NCBI RefSeq assembly: GCF_002261475.1
Contig: NZ_NEVN01000010.1
Span: forward strand, 62,001-126,000
Direction: 5' to 3'
Length of the DNA stretch: 64,000 nucleotides
DNA from: Bordetella genomosp. 5
Lineage (GTDB): Bacteria; Pseudomonadota; Gammaproteobacteria; Burkholderiales; Burkholderiaceae_B
This document shows positions 36,240 to 45,423 of the stretch, in pieces. Position 1 is the first letter of the stretch. Each line of letters begins with the position of its first letter. The notes beneath the pieces were generated by a model, which saw only the letters and a list, made by a program, of their open reading frames with translations, had not been told where the DNA came from and searched no databases. The position numbers and the translations under genes are program-made.

Positions 36240-37286
36240 TCAGGGCTCGATATTGGCCTGCGGCGTGGGGCATTCGGGCGCGGTGCCCCAATGGCCCGCG
36301 CATGTCCTCAGGCGGCATTGCTCGCCTTCGAGAAAACTCAGCTTGCGGCACTCGCTCAGGCGATCGGCCAACGGCGAGCCGGGCATCACCCGCATGAACA
36401 TGCCGTCGGTCTTGTACACGCGCGTGCCGGGCGGCGAAGCCGGCGGCAGGCCGTAATCCATCAGGGCGGACAGCAGCGCGGCATCGCTATCGGCGGGCTT
36501 GCGCGACGGCGAGGCCTTGGCCGGCTTGGTCTGACGCGCGCCGTTATCGGCCTGCTTGCGTTGCTGCTCGGCGGCCTGACGCGTCGGCCCCGGCGCGACG
36601 GGCCGGGCGGCCACCGGGCCGGGCGTCGATGCGCCGGGCGTCGATGCGCCGGGCGTCGATGCGCCGGGCGTCGATGCGCCGGGCGTCGATGCGCCGGGCG
36701 TCGACACGCCGGGCGCCGCTGCGCCGGGCGTCGACACGCCGGGCGCCGATGCGCCGGGCGTCGATACGCCGGGCGCCGGAGCAGTCATCGCGAGCACCGA
36801 CAGCGGATTCGTGGGCTCGCCGTCCGGCTCGCGATCGCCTCGTCCCAGATTCGGATCCGCGGCGGGCGGCGTCTCATCCACGATCGCCGCCGTCGCGGGC
36901 GCCGACGCGGCGTCGGCCGCCGGCGCCGCGGGCGCACGGGCGATCAGATCGGGATTGGTTGCGGGCGCAACTTGATTGGCGGCCGCGCCGCCCGGTGCCT
37001 GCGGGTCGGACGCAGGCGCTTGCGCCATGAGTGGCACGGCGCCGTCTTCGACCACCAGCCAGGTCGCCGCACCGGCGAACAGGGCCAACAGCAATGCCAG
37101 CACGACCCAGCGCACGGGGCGCGCGCGGCGCTTGTTCGGAAGATGCTTGGCTTCGGCATCGGGCGCACGGCCTTCTAGCGCGGCCAGGATGCGCGGGGCG
37201 CCCGCCTCGCCGCGAGAGGCCGAGGAAGGACTGAGCAAGCTTGGCGCGGAGGTCGTAGGGCGGGCTTTTTCTTTGTCTTCTGCCAT
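36240..37286 (-). CDS. T6SS-linked inner-membrane protein with Pro/Ala repeat linker and Cys-rich C-terminus
   Basis: The 348-residue protein starts MAEDKEKARPTTSAP at the ATG at 37286. It has a basic stretch then one membrane helix (WVVLALLLALFAGAATWLVV, about 60-79), so the C-terminal part should be periplasmic. Next come an Ala/Pro-rich region and eleven 5-residue (A/V)(S/A)(T/A)PG repeats (about 170-225). The C-terminal about 60 residues hold four cysteines (CRKLSFLEGEQCRLRTC, then PEC) that could form disulfides. I do not recognise the family. It heads the vgrG-3 module and is divergent from the M15 peptidase gene. Confidence 0.78.
   Translation of the reverse strand: MAEDKEKARPTTSAPSLLSPSSASRGEAGAPRILAALEGRAPDAEAKHLPNKRRARPVRWVVLALLLALFAGAATWLVVEDGAVPLMAQAPASDPQAPGGAAANQVAPATNPDLIARAPAAPAADAASAPATAAIVDETPPAADPNLGRGDREPDGEPTNPLSVLAMTAPAPGVSTPGASAPGVSTPGAAAPGVSTPGASTPGASTPGASTPGASTPGASTPGPVAARPVAPGPTRQAAEQQRKQADNGARQTKPAKASPSRKPADSDAALLSALMDYGLPPASPPGTRVYKTDGMFMRVMPGSPLADRLSECRKLSFLEGEQCRLRTCAGHWGTAPECPTPQANIEP
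36616..36780 (-). repeat. Eleven tandem 15-bp coding units (ASTPG-type)
   Basis: Plus-strand units such as GCGCCGGGCGTCGAT repeat eleven times with no spacing change. On the coding strand they give ASTPG, VSTPG or ASAPG pentapeptides. The middle five units are identical or nearly so, implying recent expansion. The unit matches the three-copy repeat in vgrG-2 at 23247-23291. Confidence 0.93.
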
Positions 37287-37475
37287 GCGTAATCCCGTGT
37301 CAGCAGGAGGCGAGCAGCCCCCCTGTAACCAAGGCGACCGAGAATAACGCATACATATATCTCGAACATTGCGCCTTGTTACGATTTCTAAGGGTCAGAC
37401 GCTGTTTGCAACCCCGGATGACTTGCCTCAGGCGCGAATAGAACAAAAGATTACGCCTTCACCTGAGGGACTGAA
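37287..37475. promoter_or_regulatory. Divergent intergenic region of the vgrG-3 module and the tssM operon
   Basis: The 189 bases between two divergently transcribed genes are AT-rich relative to the surroundings, especially 37348-37400 (CATACATATATCTCGAAC). Promoters for both the vgrG-3 module and the tssM operon are expected here. I could not fix hexamers with confidence. A GAGGGA ribosome site for the M15 peptidase gene is at its plus-strand end. Confidence 0.5.
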
Positions 37476-38327
37476 TTGTTACTACTACTGCCCCTGTATT
37501 TTTTACTGGCGGTGGGCGTCTCCGCGCTGCTGTTTTTTCCGGGTCTGCGCCAGGGCGCGGTCCGGGGTCTGCGCGCGTGTGCACAAGGCATTTCCAGAGG
37601 GGCCGCGCGCGGTGCGACGCACGCGGGCGGGGCAGTGGGCGGTACCGCGGGTGCGTTGCGGCATGGCGCAAGACAGTCGGCAGGCTGGGTGGCGCGGCAT
37701 CGGTGGCAAGTTGCAATCGGTCTTGCCGTGGTGCTGCTGCCGTCGATTTTCGCTTTCCTGATGCGACACAATCACACATTTTTTTACGATGCACGAACCA
37801 CCGGTCCGGACCGTCGAATTCATGCCCTGCTCGAAGGCGAACGCCTCGTGCCGCCGCCTGCGCTGCCGCCCGAAGCGTTCACCACACGCGAGGTGGAATT
37901 GGTGCGGCCCAAGCTCGGTGGCGCCAGCCGCAACTGGGATCTGCTCGATGCCGATTTCCGTCAGCGTCTGCTGCTGGCCTACCAGATCATGCGCGATCAG
38001 CACGGTTACGAGATGGCGCTCATCGAGGGCTATCGCAGCCCCGAGCGTCAGGCCGAGCTCGCGGCGATGGGCTCGCACGTCACGAACGCCGGCGCGTTCC
38101 AGAGCTGGCACCAGTACGGGCTCGCGGCCGACAGCGCGTTCTATCGCGACGGCAAGCTCGTGATCTCGGAAAAGGATCCCTGGGCCATGCGCGGTTATGA
38201 GCTCTTCGGCGAAACCGCCGAGCTCGTCGGCCTGACCTGGGGCGGCCGCTGGAAGATGATGGACTTCGGTCACGTGGAGCTGCGCAAGCCCGGCGTCATG
38301 CGGCGCAACGGCGCTGCCGCGCAATGA
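37476..38327 (+). CDS. Membrane-anchored M15 peptidoglycan peptidase (TagX-like)
   Basis: The 283-residue protein begins at a TTG codon with GAGGGA just upstream. It has two hydrophobic segments (about 1-22 and 77-96) and then an M15/VanY-type domain: IEGYRSPERQAEL (about 184), SWHQYGLAADSAFY (about 210-222, His and Asp metal ligands) and DFGHVEL (about 263, final His ligand). Such enzymes cut peptide cross-links in peptidoglycan. T6SS loci of Acinetobacter and Burkholderia carry comparable TagX enzymes thought to open the wall for apparatus assembly. It heads the operon with tssM. The M15 call is firm; cleavage specificity is unknown. Confidence 0.88.
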   Translation: MLLLLPLYFLLAVGVSALLFFPGLRQGAVRGLRACAQGISRGAARGATHAGGAVGGTAGALRHGARQSAGWVARHRWQVAIGLAVVLLPSIFAFLMRHNHTFFYDARTTGPDRRIHALLEGERLVPPPALPPEAFTTREVELVRPKLGGASRNWDLLDADFRQRLLLAYQIMRDQHGYEMALIEGYRSPERQAELAAMGSHVTNAGAFQSWHQYGLAADSAFYRDGKLVISEKDPWAMRGYELFGETAELVGLTWGGRWKMMDFGHVELRKPGVMRRNGAAAQ

Positions 38328-38364
38328 CGCAAGGCGATACGAACAAGATGACACCTCGAGACCC

Positions 38365-39762
38365 ATGGCGCGATTTCTGAAGAAAGGACTGCTCGTTCTG
38401 GCCGTGTTCGGCATCGTGTGGCTCGCCATCATCATCTGGTGGCAGGAGTCGCGCACGCTGCCGACCGGCGTGGACATCGCGCTGTACCTCTTCGCCCTGC
38501 CCCTCGCGCTGTTGGGCACGCTCTGGCTGGGCACGAAGCTCGTGCGCGCGGCGCGTGCGCCCAAGCCCGAAGCCGAGCCCGGCGATACGGCGCCGGCCGA
38601 GGCCGTGGCAGCGCCCCAGGGCCCCGCCCGTCTCGACATCGTGGCCGTGGCGGCCCAGGCCTGGGCCGGCAGCGACAGCGCCTCGTTGCTGGCCGCGGCC
38701 ATCGAGCAGAAACGGCCCGAGCTGGACCCCGGCCTGAAATCCGGCAGCGGCTACCCCGTGTTCGCGGCCCGCGCGCCGCACCTCGACGATGACGAGCTCG
38801 GCGCCATCGCGCGTGAACGCGGTCTGGACGAAAGCGTGCGCGCGCCGGGCCTCTTGCGCGCACTGCGGCTGCTGGTGGACACCGCGCGTCCGCTCGTCGG
38901 CGAGGCGCATCGTCACGTCACCGCGCTCGACATCCCGGCGCGCGATGCCGACTGGCCCACTCTGGCCCTCATGCTGCTGCTGCCCGACGATTGGAGCGAG
39001 GCCGCGCGCGAACACGCGCGCGGCGAAATTCTCGGCGCTGCCGGCGTGTGGCCCGACGAGCGGGTGAGCGTGACCGTGCACCCCGTGCATGATGCGACGG
39101 CCGCCGACAGCCTGTTGCGCGAGATCGCGGCCCTGCGTGCGCCCACGGCCCCTCGGCCGGGCGCGGATCAGCCGGGCGCCAACGCGGTGTGGCGCATCGT
39201 GCTCGCGGCCGACGGCTACGTCGACGCTACACGCGTGGCGCAATGGGACGCAGAGTCCCGATTGCTCACGCCCACCAATCCGCAAGGCCGCGTGCCGGGC
39301 GAAGCCGCGGCGGGCCTGCTGATCGGACCCGACTCCGCGCAGGCGCAGGTGCGCGTCGCGTTCTCTCCGTTCGTGCGCCGCGCCAAGCCCGCCGATGCCC
39401 GCGGCGCGTTGGCCGAGCCCGCGCTGGCCGACAGCATCGCGACCCTGCTCGAGGCCGAGACGCTCGAGACCACCGCCGTCGGTGGCATCCTCAGCGACGC
39501 CGACCATCGCGGCAGCCGCCCGCTCGAGCCCGTGGACCTCGCGGCACGGATGTTTCCGCACCTCGATCCCGCCACCGACTGTACGGCGCTCGGCGTGGCC
39601 TGTGGCCACACCGGTGCGGCCAGCACCTTATTGACGCTCGCCCTGGCCAGCGAAGCATGCGTGCAGTTCGCGCATCCGATCCTGGCCTTGTCACTGCAAG
39701 ACCCCGCATTGCGCTGCGCGGCGCTGGTCACTCAGCCAGCCGCCGCCAGCGTCACCGCCTGA
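38365..39762 (+). CDS. T6SS-associated membrane protein with thiolase-like C-terminal region
   Basis: The 465-residue protein has two N-terminal membrane helices (about 5-26 and 35-60), a charged Ala/Pro linker, and a large soluble domain. Near the end, CGHTGAASTLLTLALASEACVQ resembles the GHTxGAAG histidine loop of beta-ketoacyl synthase/thiolase folds, but the nucleophile cysteine motif is not evident. It may therefore be a catalytically dead fold reused structurally. It sits between the M15 peptidase and tssM, 22 bases before tssM, which suggests a membrane-complex accessory role. I cannot name the family with certainty. Confidence 0.75.
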   Translation: MARFLKKGLLVLAVFGIVWLAIIIWWQESRTLPTGVDIALYLFALPLALLGTLWLGTKLVRAARAPKPEAEPGDTAPAEAVAAPQGPARLDIVAVAAQAWAGSDSASLLAAAIEQKRPELDPGLKSGSGYPVFAARAPHLDDDELGAIARERGLDESVRAPGLLRALRLLVDTARPLVGEAHRHVTALDIPARDADWPTLALMLLLPDDWSEAAREHARGEILGAAGVWPDERVSVTVHPVHDATAADSLLREIAALRAPTAPRPGADQPGANAVWRIVLAADGYVDATRVAQWDAESRLLTPTNPQGRVPGEAAAGLLIGPDSAQAQVRVAFSPFVRRAKPADARGALAEPALADSIATLLEAETLETTAVGGILSDADHRGSRPLEPVDLAARMFPHLDPATDCTALGVACGHTGAASTLLTLALASEACVQFAHPILALSLQDPALRCAALVTQPAAASVTA

Positions 39763-39784
39763 ACCACAATAACAGCGACACACC

Positions 39785-42700
39785 ATGCGTAGCCCTTCCG
39801 GTTTCCTCTCCAGCCTGTCCAGCATGCTCAGCGACCTCCGTCACTGGGGATCGCGAATCCTGGCCAATCCGCGCACCTTCATGGTGATCGGCCTGATCGC
39901 GCTCATCGTGTTCCTGTTCCTCTTCGCGGACACGCTGCAGATCGCCTTCGTCTGGGCTGGCCTGCTGCTGGGTGTGCTGCTGTTTCTGTGGCTGTGCGTC
40001 TACCTCTGGCGCCGCCGGCGCACGCGTCGCGCCAACCAGAAGCTGGGCGACATGCTCGAGCAGCAGGTGCAGACCGGCGCGGCCGCGAGCGCCTCGGCGC
40101 ATCGCACCGAGGTCGAGGCACTGCGTACCCGCCTGACGCAGGCCGTACGCACGATCAAGACATCCAAGATCGGTCAGATGTCGGGCAACGAGGCGCTCTA
40201 CGAGCTGCCCTGGTACATCGTCATCGGCAACCCCGCCGCCGGCAAGAGCAGCGCGGTCATCAACTCGGGGCTGCAGTTTCCGTTCGCCGACAAGAACGGC
40301 GCGGCGGTGCGCGGCGTGGGCGGCACGCGCAACTGCGACTGGTTCTTCACGACCGAGGGCATTCTGCTGGACACCGCGGGCCGCTATTCGGTGCACGAGG
40401 AAGACCGCAACGAATGGATGGGCTTTCTCGACCTGCTGAAGCGCCATCGGCCCAAGGCGCCGATCAACGGCATCATCGTGGCAGCCAGCATCAGCGAGCT
40501 CACCGATTCGGGCCCCGAGTTCGCCATCAATCTCGCCAAGAATCTGCGCCAGCGCGTGCAGGAGCTCACCGACCGCCTCGAAGTGTTCGCGCCGGTGTAC
40601 GTGATTTTCACCAAGGCCGACCTCATCGCCGGCTTCGCGGAATTCTTCGCCGACTCCGATGCGCACGAGCGCAACCGGGTGTGGGGCGCGTCCCTGCCCT
40701 ACGGCGTCGAAGAAGGCCGCGATGTGCTGTCGTTGTTCGACGAGCGCTTCGACGAGCTCTATGAAGGCCTGAAGGAGATGGGCACCGCGCAGATCTCGCT
40801 GCGCCGCCAGGGGCCCCTGCCTCCGGGGCTGCTCACCTTCCCGCTGGAGTTCGCCGCGATCAAGCCCGCGCTGCGCACCTTCCTGTCGACGCTGTTCGAG
40901 ACCAATCCGTTCCAGTACAAGCCGGTCTTCCGGGGCTTTTACTTCACCAGCGCGCTGCAGGAAGGCGCGTCGCGCAGCGCCTCGACCGAGAAGCTGGCCG
41001 AGCGTTTCAGCCTCAAGCCGGCCTCGCGCGAAACGGCGCGCAATGTGGCCTCGCACAACGGCTTCTTCCTGCGCGACCTGTTCTCGAACGTGATCTTCGC
41101 CGACAAGAAGCTCGTGCGGCAGCACGCCAGCCCGGCGAAGATCCGCATGCGCTACGCCACCTTCTTCGGCCTCGTGCTGGCGCTGGGCTTGCTGCTGGGC
41201 GGCTGGAGCTGGTCGTATCTGGGCAACCGCCAGCTCGCCAACAACGTGCAGGCCGACCTCGACAAGGTCGTGCGGCTGCAAAGCGAGCGCACCGATCTGC
41301 AGAGCCGCCTCGAGGCGATGGAGATCCTGCAGGACCGCATCGAACAGCTCGACCGCTACTCGTCGAGCCGGCCGCTGTCGCTGGGCATGGGCCTGTATCA
41401 GGGCGATGTGCTCAAACAGCGCCTGCTGGCCGAGTATTACAACGGCCTGAGCCAGTTCATGCTGACGCCCGTCAAGGCCAGCCTGGAAGACTATCTCGGC
41501 AAGGTCGACGTGAGCGCGTCCGGCGCGACCGGCACGGCGGCCCCCGCCGCCCCCACGCCGCCCTCCCGCGCGCAAGGCGACATGCTGTTCCAGGATGCCT
41601 CGCCCACCAGCGTGGACGATGCCTACAACGCGCTCAAGACCTATCTGATGATGGCGAACCGTCAGCACGTGGAGCCCACGCACCTGTCGGATCAGATCAC
41701 GCGCTTCTGGCGCGGCTGGCTCGAGACCAACCGCGGCGCCATGCCGCGCGACCAGCTGATCCGCAGCGCCGAGCGCCTGATCTCTTTCTATGTTGCGCGC
41801 TCGGCCGATGCCGACTGGCCGGAGATCGAGACCAATCTCGCGACCGTGGAACGCACGCGCGGCAGCCTGCGTGCCGTGATGCAGGGCATGCCGGCGCGCG
41901 AGCGCGCCTACGCCACGCTCAAGGCGCGCGCCGCCACGCGCTACCCGGCCATGACCGTCGCCCGCATCGTAGGCGAGAACGACGCCGCCGTGGTGGCGGG
42001 CAGCTACGCCGTGCCCGGCACCTTCACGCGCGAGGCCTGGGAGCAGTACATCGAGCCCGCCATCGGCGAGGCCGCGCGCCGCGAAGTCCAGACCACCGAC
42101 TGGGTGCTGGGCGTGAACGTGCGCGACGACCTCACGCTGGAAGGCAGCCCCGAGCAGATCCAGAAGAGCCTCGCCACGATGTACAAAACGGAGTACGCCG
42201 AAGAGTGGCAGAAGCTGCTGCGCGGCGTCACGATCAAGCCGTTCAACAACTTCGATCAGGCGGTGCAGGGCATGAACCGCCTGGGCGATCCGCAGAACTC
42301 GCCGCTCGCCAAGCTCATCAACACCACCTACGAGCAGACGTCCTGGGATAACCCGTCGCTGATCAACACCGGCATCTCGCAGGCGCAGACGGGCGTGGTG
42401 GCCTGGTTCAAGCGCAACATCCTGCGCCAGGAACCGCCCAAACCCACCGAAGCCGCGGCAGGCGCGAGCCAGGTGCCGATGGGCCCGGTCGGCCGCGAGT
42501 TCTCCGACGTGGCGCGCCTGGTCGTCACGCGCGAAAACCAATCGCTGCTGGGCAACTACATGAACGCGCTGTCGAAGATCCGCACGCGCTTCAATCAGAT
42601 CAACAACCAGGGCGACCCCGGCCCCGGCGCGCTGGCGCTGATGCGTCAGACACTCGAAGGCAAGGAGTCGGAGCTCGCCGACGCACTGAAACTGGTCGAC

Positions 42701-43588
42701 GAACAGATGCTGGCCGGTCTCACGCCGGCGCAACGCGAGACGCTGCGGCCGCTGCTGATCCGGCCGCTCATCCAGGCCTACGCCGTCACCATGCAGCCGG
42801 CCCAGCTCGAGCTCAACAAAGTTTGGAACGCCCAGGTCTACCAGCCCTTCAGCCAGACCCTGGCCGACAAGTATCCGTTCTCCACGCGAGCCGGCGTCGA
42901 GGCCAGCGGCGAGGAGATCGGCCAGGTCTTCGGTCCGCAGGGCAGCATTGCGCGCTACGTGAATGAGACCCTCGGACCGCTCACCGTGCGCCGGGGCGAC
43001 ATCCTCACCGCACGCACGTGGGGCGACATGGGCATCGATCTGCAGCCCTCGTTCACCGCCAACTTCGCACAGTGGGTGGCACCGCTCTCCGGTGGCGCCT
43101 CGGGCGCGGGCGGCGCGGCCCAGCCGCAGACGCTGTTCCAGATCCAGCCGCGTCCCGCGGGTGGGGTCACGGAATACACGATCGAGATCGATGGCCAGCA
43201 GCTGCGCTACCGCAACACGCCGGCGCAGTGGGTCAACTTCGTCTGGCCCAATGCGCAAGGCGCCCCTGGCGCGCGCATCACCGCCACCACCTTCGATGGC
43301 ACCGTGGTCGAGATCGTCAACGAACCGGGCCGCTTCGGCCTGGAGCGCCTGATCTCCGGCGCACAGCGCAAGCCCGCGCCGGACGGCAGCTTCGAGATGA
43401 GCTGGACCAAGTCCAACGTCACCGTGCCCGTGAAGCTGCGGATCATCAGCAACGCCCAGGCCGCGGCCGCGGGCGGCGCCGAGCCCGGCAGCCAGGGCCT
43501 GCGCAATCTGCGCCTGCCGACTTCGGTCGTGGGCGCCTCCCCCAACCCACCCGCCGTCGCCTCGACGTCCGCTGGAGCGGCGCAATGA
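39785..43588 (+). CDS. tssM: TssM inner-membrane channel protein (IcmF family)
   Basis: The 1,267-residue IcmF protein has two N-terminal membrane helices (about 38-75) and a cytoplasmic GTPase-like domain with Walker A GNPAAGKSS (about 148-156) and DTAGRY (about 198). A third helix, FFGLVLALGLLLGGWSWSYLG (about 458-480), leads to a long periplasmic domain. That domain ends in the VasK-type region (FQIQPRPAGG, YRNTPAQWVNFVWPN) and binds TssJ. TssM spans the periplasm and opens during firing. Walker A appears intact, unlike in some TssM proteins. Its stop overlaps the tagF start by ATGA. Confidence 0.96.
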   Translation: MRSPSGFLSSLSSMLSDLRHWGSRILANPRTFMVIGLIALIVFLFLFADTLQIAFVWAGLLLGVLLFLWLCVYLWRRRRTRRANQKLGDMLEQQVQTGAAASASAHRTEVEALRTRLTQAVRTIKTSKIGQMSGNEALYELPWYIVIGNPAAGKSSAVINSGLQFPFADKNGAAVRGVGGTRNCDWFFTTEGILLDTAGRYSVHEEDRNEWMGFLDLLKRHRPKAPINGIIVAASISELTDSGPEFAINLAKNLRQRVQELTDRLEVFAPVYVIFTKADLIAGFAEFFADSDAHERNRVWGASLPYGVEEGRDVLSLFDERFDELYEGLKEMGTAQISLRRQGPLPPGLLTFPLEFAAIKPALRTFLSTLFETNPFQYKPVFRGFYFTSALQEGASRSASTEKLAERFSLKPASRETARNVASHNGFFLRDLFSNVIFADKKLVRQHASPAKIRMRYATFFGLVLALGLLLGGWSWSYLGNRQLANNVQADLDKVVRLQSERTDLQSRLEAMEILQDRIEQLDRYSSSRPLSLGMGLYQGDVLKQRLLAEYYNGLSQFMLTPVKASLEDYLGKVDVSASGATGTAAPAAPTPPSRAQGDMLFQDASPTSVDDAYNALKTYLMMANRQHVEPTHLSDQITRFWRGWLETNRGAMPRDQLIRSAERLISFYVARSADADWPEIETNLATVERTRGSLRAVMQGMPARERAYATLKARAATRYPAMTVARIVGENDAAVVAGSYAVPGTFTREAWEQYIEPAIGEAARREVQTTDWVLGVNVRDDLTLEGSPEQIQKSLATMYKTEYAEEWQKLLRGVTIKPFNNFDQAVQGMNRLGDPQNSPLAKLINTTYEQTSWDNPSLINTGISQAQTGVVAWFKRNILRQEPPKPTEAAAGASQVPMGPVGREFSDVARLVVTRENQSLLGNYMNALSKIRTRFNQINNQGDPGPGALALMRQTLEGKESELADALKLVDEQMLAGLTPAQRETLRPLLIRPLIQAYAVTMQPAQLELNKVWNAQVYQPFSQTLADKYPFSTRAGVEASGEEIGQVFGPQGSIARYVNETLGPLTVRRGDILTARTWGDMGIDLQPSFTANFAQWVAPLSGGASGAGGAAQPQTLFQIQPRPAGGVTEYTIEIDGQQLRYRNTPAQWVNFVWPNAQGAPGARITATTFDGTVVEIVNEPGRFGLERLISGAQRKPAPDGSFEMSWTKSNVTVPVKLRIISNAQAAAAGGAEPGSQGLRNLRLPTSVVGASPNPPAVASTSAGAAQ

Positions 43589-44568
43589 GCACCTTGCAGT
43601 CACCCATGTTCCGTACGGCTTACTTCGGCAAGATCCCGTCGCGTGGCGACTTCGTGAAGAACACCTCGCATCCGCAGCTCATGAGCACGCTGGATGACTG
43701 GGTGGCCAACACCATGGAAGCGTTGGCGCAGGATCCACACTGGAAAGCGCTTTACGACGAGGCCCAGCCCATCCAGTTCGCGATCCTGGGATCGCGTGGC
43801 AAGCTCGGCATCGCCGGGCACCTGCAACCGAGCCGGGATCTGTCGGGGCGGCGCTTCCCGTTCATCAGCGCCACCTCGATCGAAGTCGCGCGGCCGCTCG
43901 AATTCATCGCGCGCAGCCCGCTCGCCTTCAGCCGCATGTGGAACCGCATGGGCACGGCCGCGAGCCAGCTCATGCAGGACGGCGATCAGGCCGCCGCGCT
44001 GCAGGCGCTCAACGATCTGGGCGGCGAGATCCGCACGGCCGCCGACGATGGTTTCGACGCCTTCATCGACCTGCAGACGCTCGAGCGTGTCGAGGCCATG
44101 CTGCGCGGCAATCAGCACGCCGCCAACATGCACGACATCGTGCTGGCGCTCGGCATCCTGCTCGAACCCGTGATGTCCAGCGGCTCGTCGCAGCTCGACA
44201 CCGGCCTCGCCCTGCCCCTGCCGGACGACCCGCTCTATATCAATCTGGTGGCGAGCTACTGGATGGCGCTGATCGCGCCGTTCCTCGCACGCGCCGACTT
44301 CGAGATCGCGCTCTTCATCGGCCGCATCGCCGGCACGCATCGGCTCGTCGTGGGCTTTCGCGGCGCATCGCCGCAGAGCCTCGCAAGCCTGCTTTCCACG
44401 CCGCAGACCCTGGCCCAGCACTACATCGTGCTCGAGGAAGCGCCGTGGGTGCGCGAGCACGTGCGCGCCAGCTACGGGCTGGCCAAGCTGTCGAGCTATC
44501 TGGATCAACCGCGGCTGTCCCTGCGCCAGGCGCAGGACACCTTCCGCGAAGTCTTCATCGGAGCCTGA
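43585..44568 (+). CDS. tagF: TagF T6SS post-translational regulator
   Basis: The 327-residue protein starts MSTLQSPMFRTAYFGKIPSRGDFVK, the TagF/ImpM signature (YFGKxPxxGDFV), and continues with DDWVANTMEAL and RFPFISATSIEVARP. The C-terminal part LLEPVMSSGSSQL to LLSTPQTLAQHYIVLEEA adds a second domain. TagF represses T6SS firing by holding forkhead-associated proteins in Pseudomonas. No ppkA, pppA or fha gene lies in the window, so its partner here is unclear. The start is fixed by the ATGA overlap with tssM. Confidence 0.9.
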   Translation: MSTLQSPMFRTAYFGKIPSRGDFVKNTSHPQLMSTLDDWVANTMEALAQDPHWKALYDEAQPIQFAILGSRGKLGIAGHLQPSRDLSGRRFPFISATSIEVARPLEFIARSPLAFSRMWNRMGTAASQLMQDGDQAAALQALNDLGGEIRTAADDGFDAFIDLQTLERVEAMLRGNQHAANMHDIVLALGILLEPVMSSGSSQLDTGLALPLPDDPLYINLVASYWMALIAPFLARADFEIALFIGRIAGTHRLVVGFRGASPQSLASLLSTPQTLAQHYIVLEEAPWVREHVRASYGLAKLSSYLDQPRLSLRQAQDTFREVFIGA

Positions 44569-44571
44569 AGC

Positions 44572-45366
44572 ATGCGTATCCGACTCCTCGCCCTGGCAGC
44601 GGCCTTCTGCTGCTCGGCCTACGCGCAAGATGGCGCGACCGTGGTGCCCGCCAACGTGATTCCGCAGCCGGGCCAGGTCGTGGCCAGCGGTGCCGTGCCC
44701 GACGAGGCCACCAAGGCCGACGTGCTGGCGCGCCTGCAGAAGATCTATGGCGTGGGCAACGTCATCGACCGCATCGACGTAGGCGGCGTGGTCGCCCCCG
44801 CCAACTGGTCGGAGCACGTGGGCAAGCTGCTCGATACGCCGCTCAAGCAGATCAACCGGGGCCAACTCGAGATCGACGGCACCCAGATCCGCTTGCGCGG
44901 CGAGGTCGACAACGAGGCCTCGCGCCAGCAGATCGCCAGCACCTTCGCCACCTCGCTCAACCCGACCTACAAGATCATCAACGGCCTGCGTGTCTCGGCC
45001 GACAAGAACGAACAGGGCGTACTCGACAACCTGCTCAGCAATCGGGTGGTGGAGTTCGAGACGGGCAGCACGCGGCTGACCACGCGCGGCCGCGAGTTGC
45101 TGGATGAAGTGGCCGACGTGGTGCCCAAGCTGCGCGCCGACAAGATCCAGATCATCGGTCACACCGATAGCTCCGGCAGCCGCACCACCAATCTGGTGCT
45201 CAGCCAGGCGCGCGCCGATGCGGTGCGCGATTACCTGGTCGACAAGGGATTGCCCGCCTCGCGCTTCGAGGCCATGGGCGCGGGGCCCGACCAGCCGGTC
45301 GCGACCAACGGCACGGCCGAGGGCCGCGCCAAGAATCGTCGGATCGAGTTCCGCGCCGCGCGCTGA
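44572..45366 (+). CDS. T6SS OmpA-family peptidoglycan-binding protein
   Basis: The 264-residue protein has a signal peptide ([19 protein letters not shown]), a central region with BON-like beta-alpha repeats, and a C-terminal OmpA domain. That domain carries [25 protein letters not shown] and [16 protein letters not shown], which bind meso-diaminopimelate peptidoglycan. It begins four bases after tagF and ends the operon. Because TssL here lacks a fused peptidoglycan-binding domain, this protein may anchor the membrane complex to the wall, the TagL role, but as a separate exported factor. It has no lipobox. Confidence 0.87.
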   Translation: MRIRLLALAAAFCCSAYAQDGATVVPANVIPQPGQVVASGAVPDEATKADVLARLQKIYGVGNVIDRIDVGGVVAPANWSEHVGKLLDTPLKQINRGQLEIDGTQIRLRGEVDNEASRQQIASTFATSLNPTYKIINGLRVSADKNEQGVLDNLLSNRVVEFETGSTRLTTRGRELLDEVADVVPKLRADKIQIIGHTDSSGSRTTNLVLSQARADAVRDYLVDKGLPASRFEAMGAGPDQPVATNGTAEGRAKNRRIEFRAAR

Positions 45367-45381
45367 AGCACGACGCGACGC

Positions 45382-45423
45382 AGGCCGGCGGCCAACGGAT
45401 CAACCGTTGTCGCCGGCCTTTTT
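45382..45423 (+). terminator. Rho-independent terminator overlapping the 3' end of convergent tssA
   Basis: AGGCCGGCG (45382-45390) pairs with CGCCGGCCT (45411-45419), and the inner CAACGG/CCGTTG pairs extend the stem. Five T residues follow from 45419. It ends the tssM operon. The tssA stop codon lies in the loop and its last six codons form the right arm. Confidence 0.86.

Noticed and set aside
13600-37300. T6SS locus as a recent mobile island
   Set aside because: No integrase, transposase, tRNA boundary or flanking direct repeats were seen, and base and codon use of the core genes matches the neighbouring chromosome by eye.
39752-43603. Minus-strand frame of 1,283 codons opposite tssM
   Set aside because: It mirrors tssM almost end to end; tssM carries all the recognisable IcmF motifs, and the antisense product is Arg/His-rich with none.
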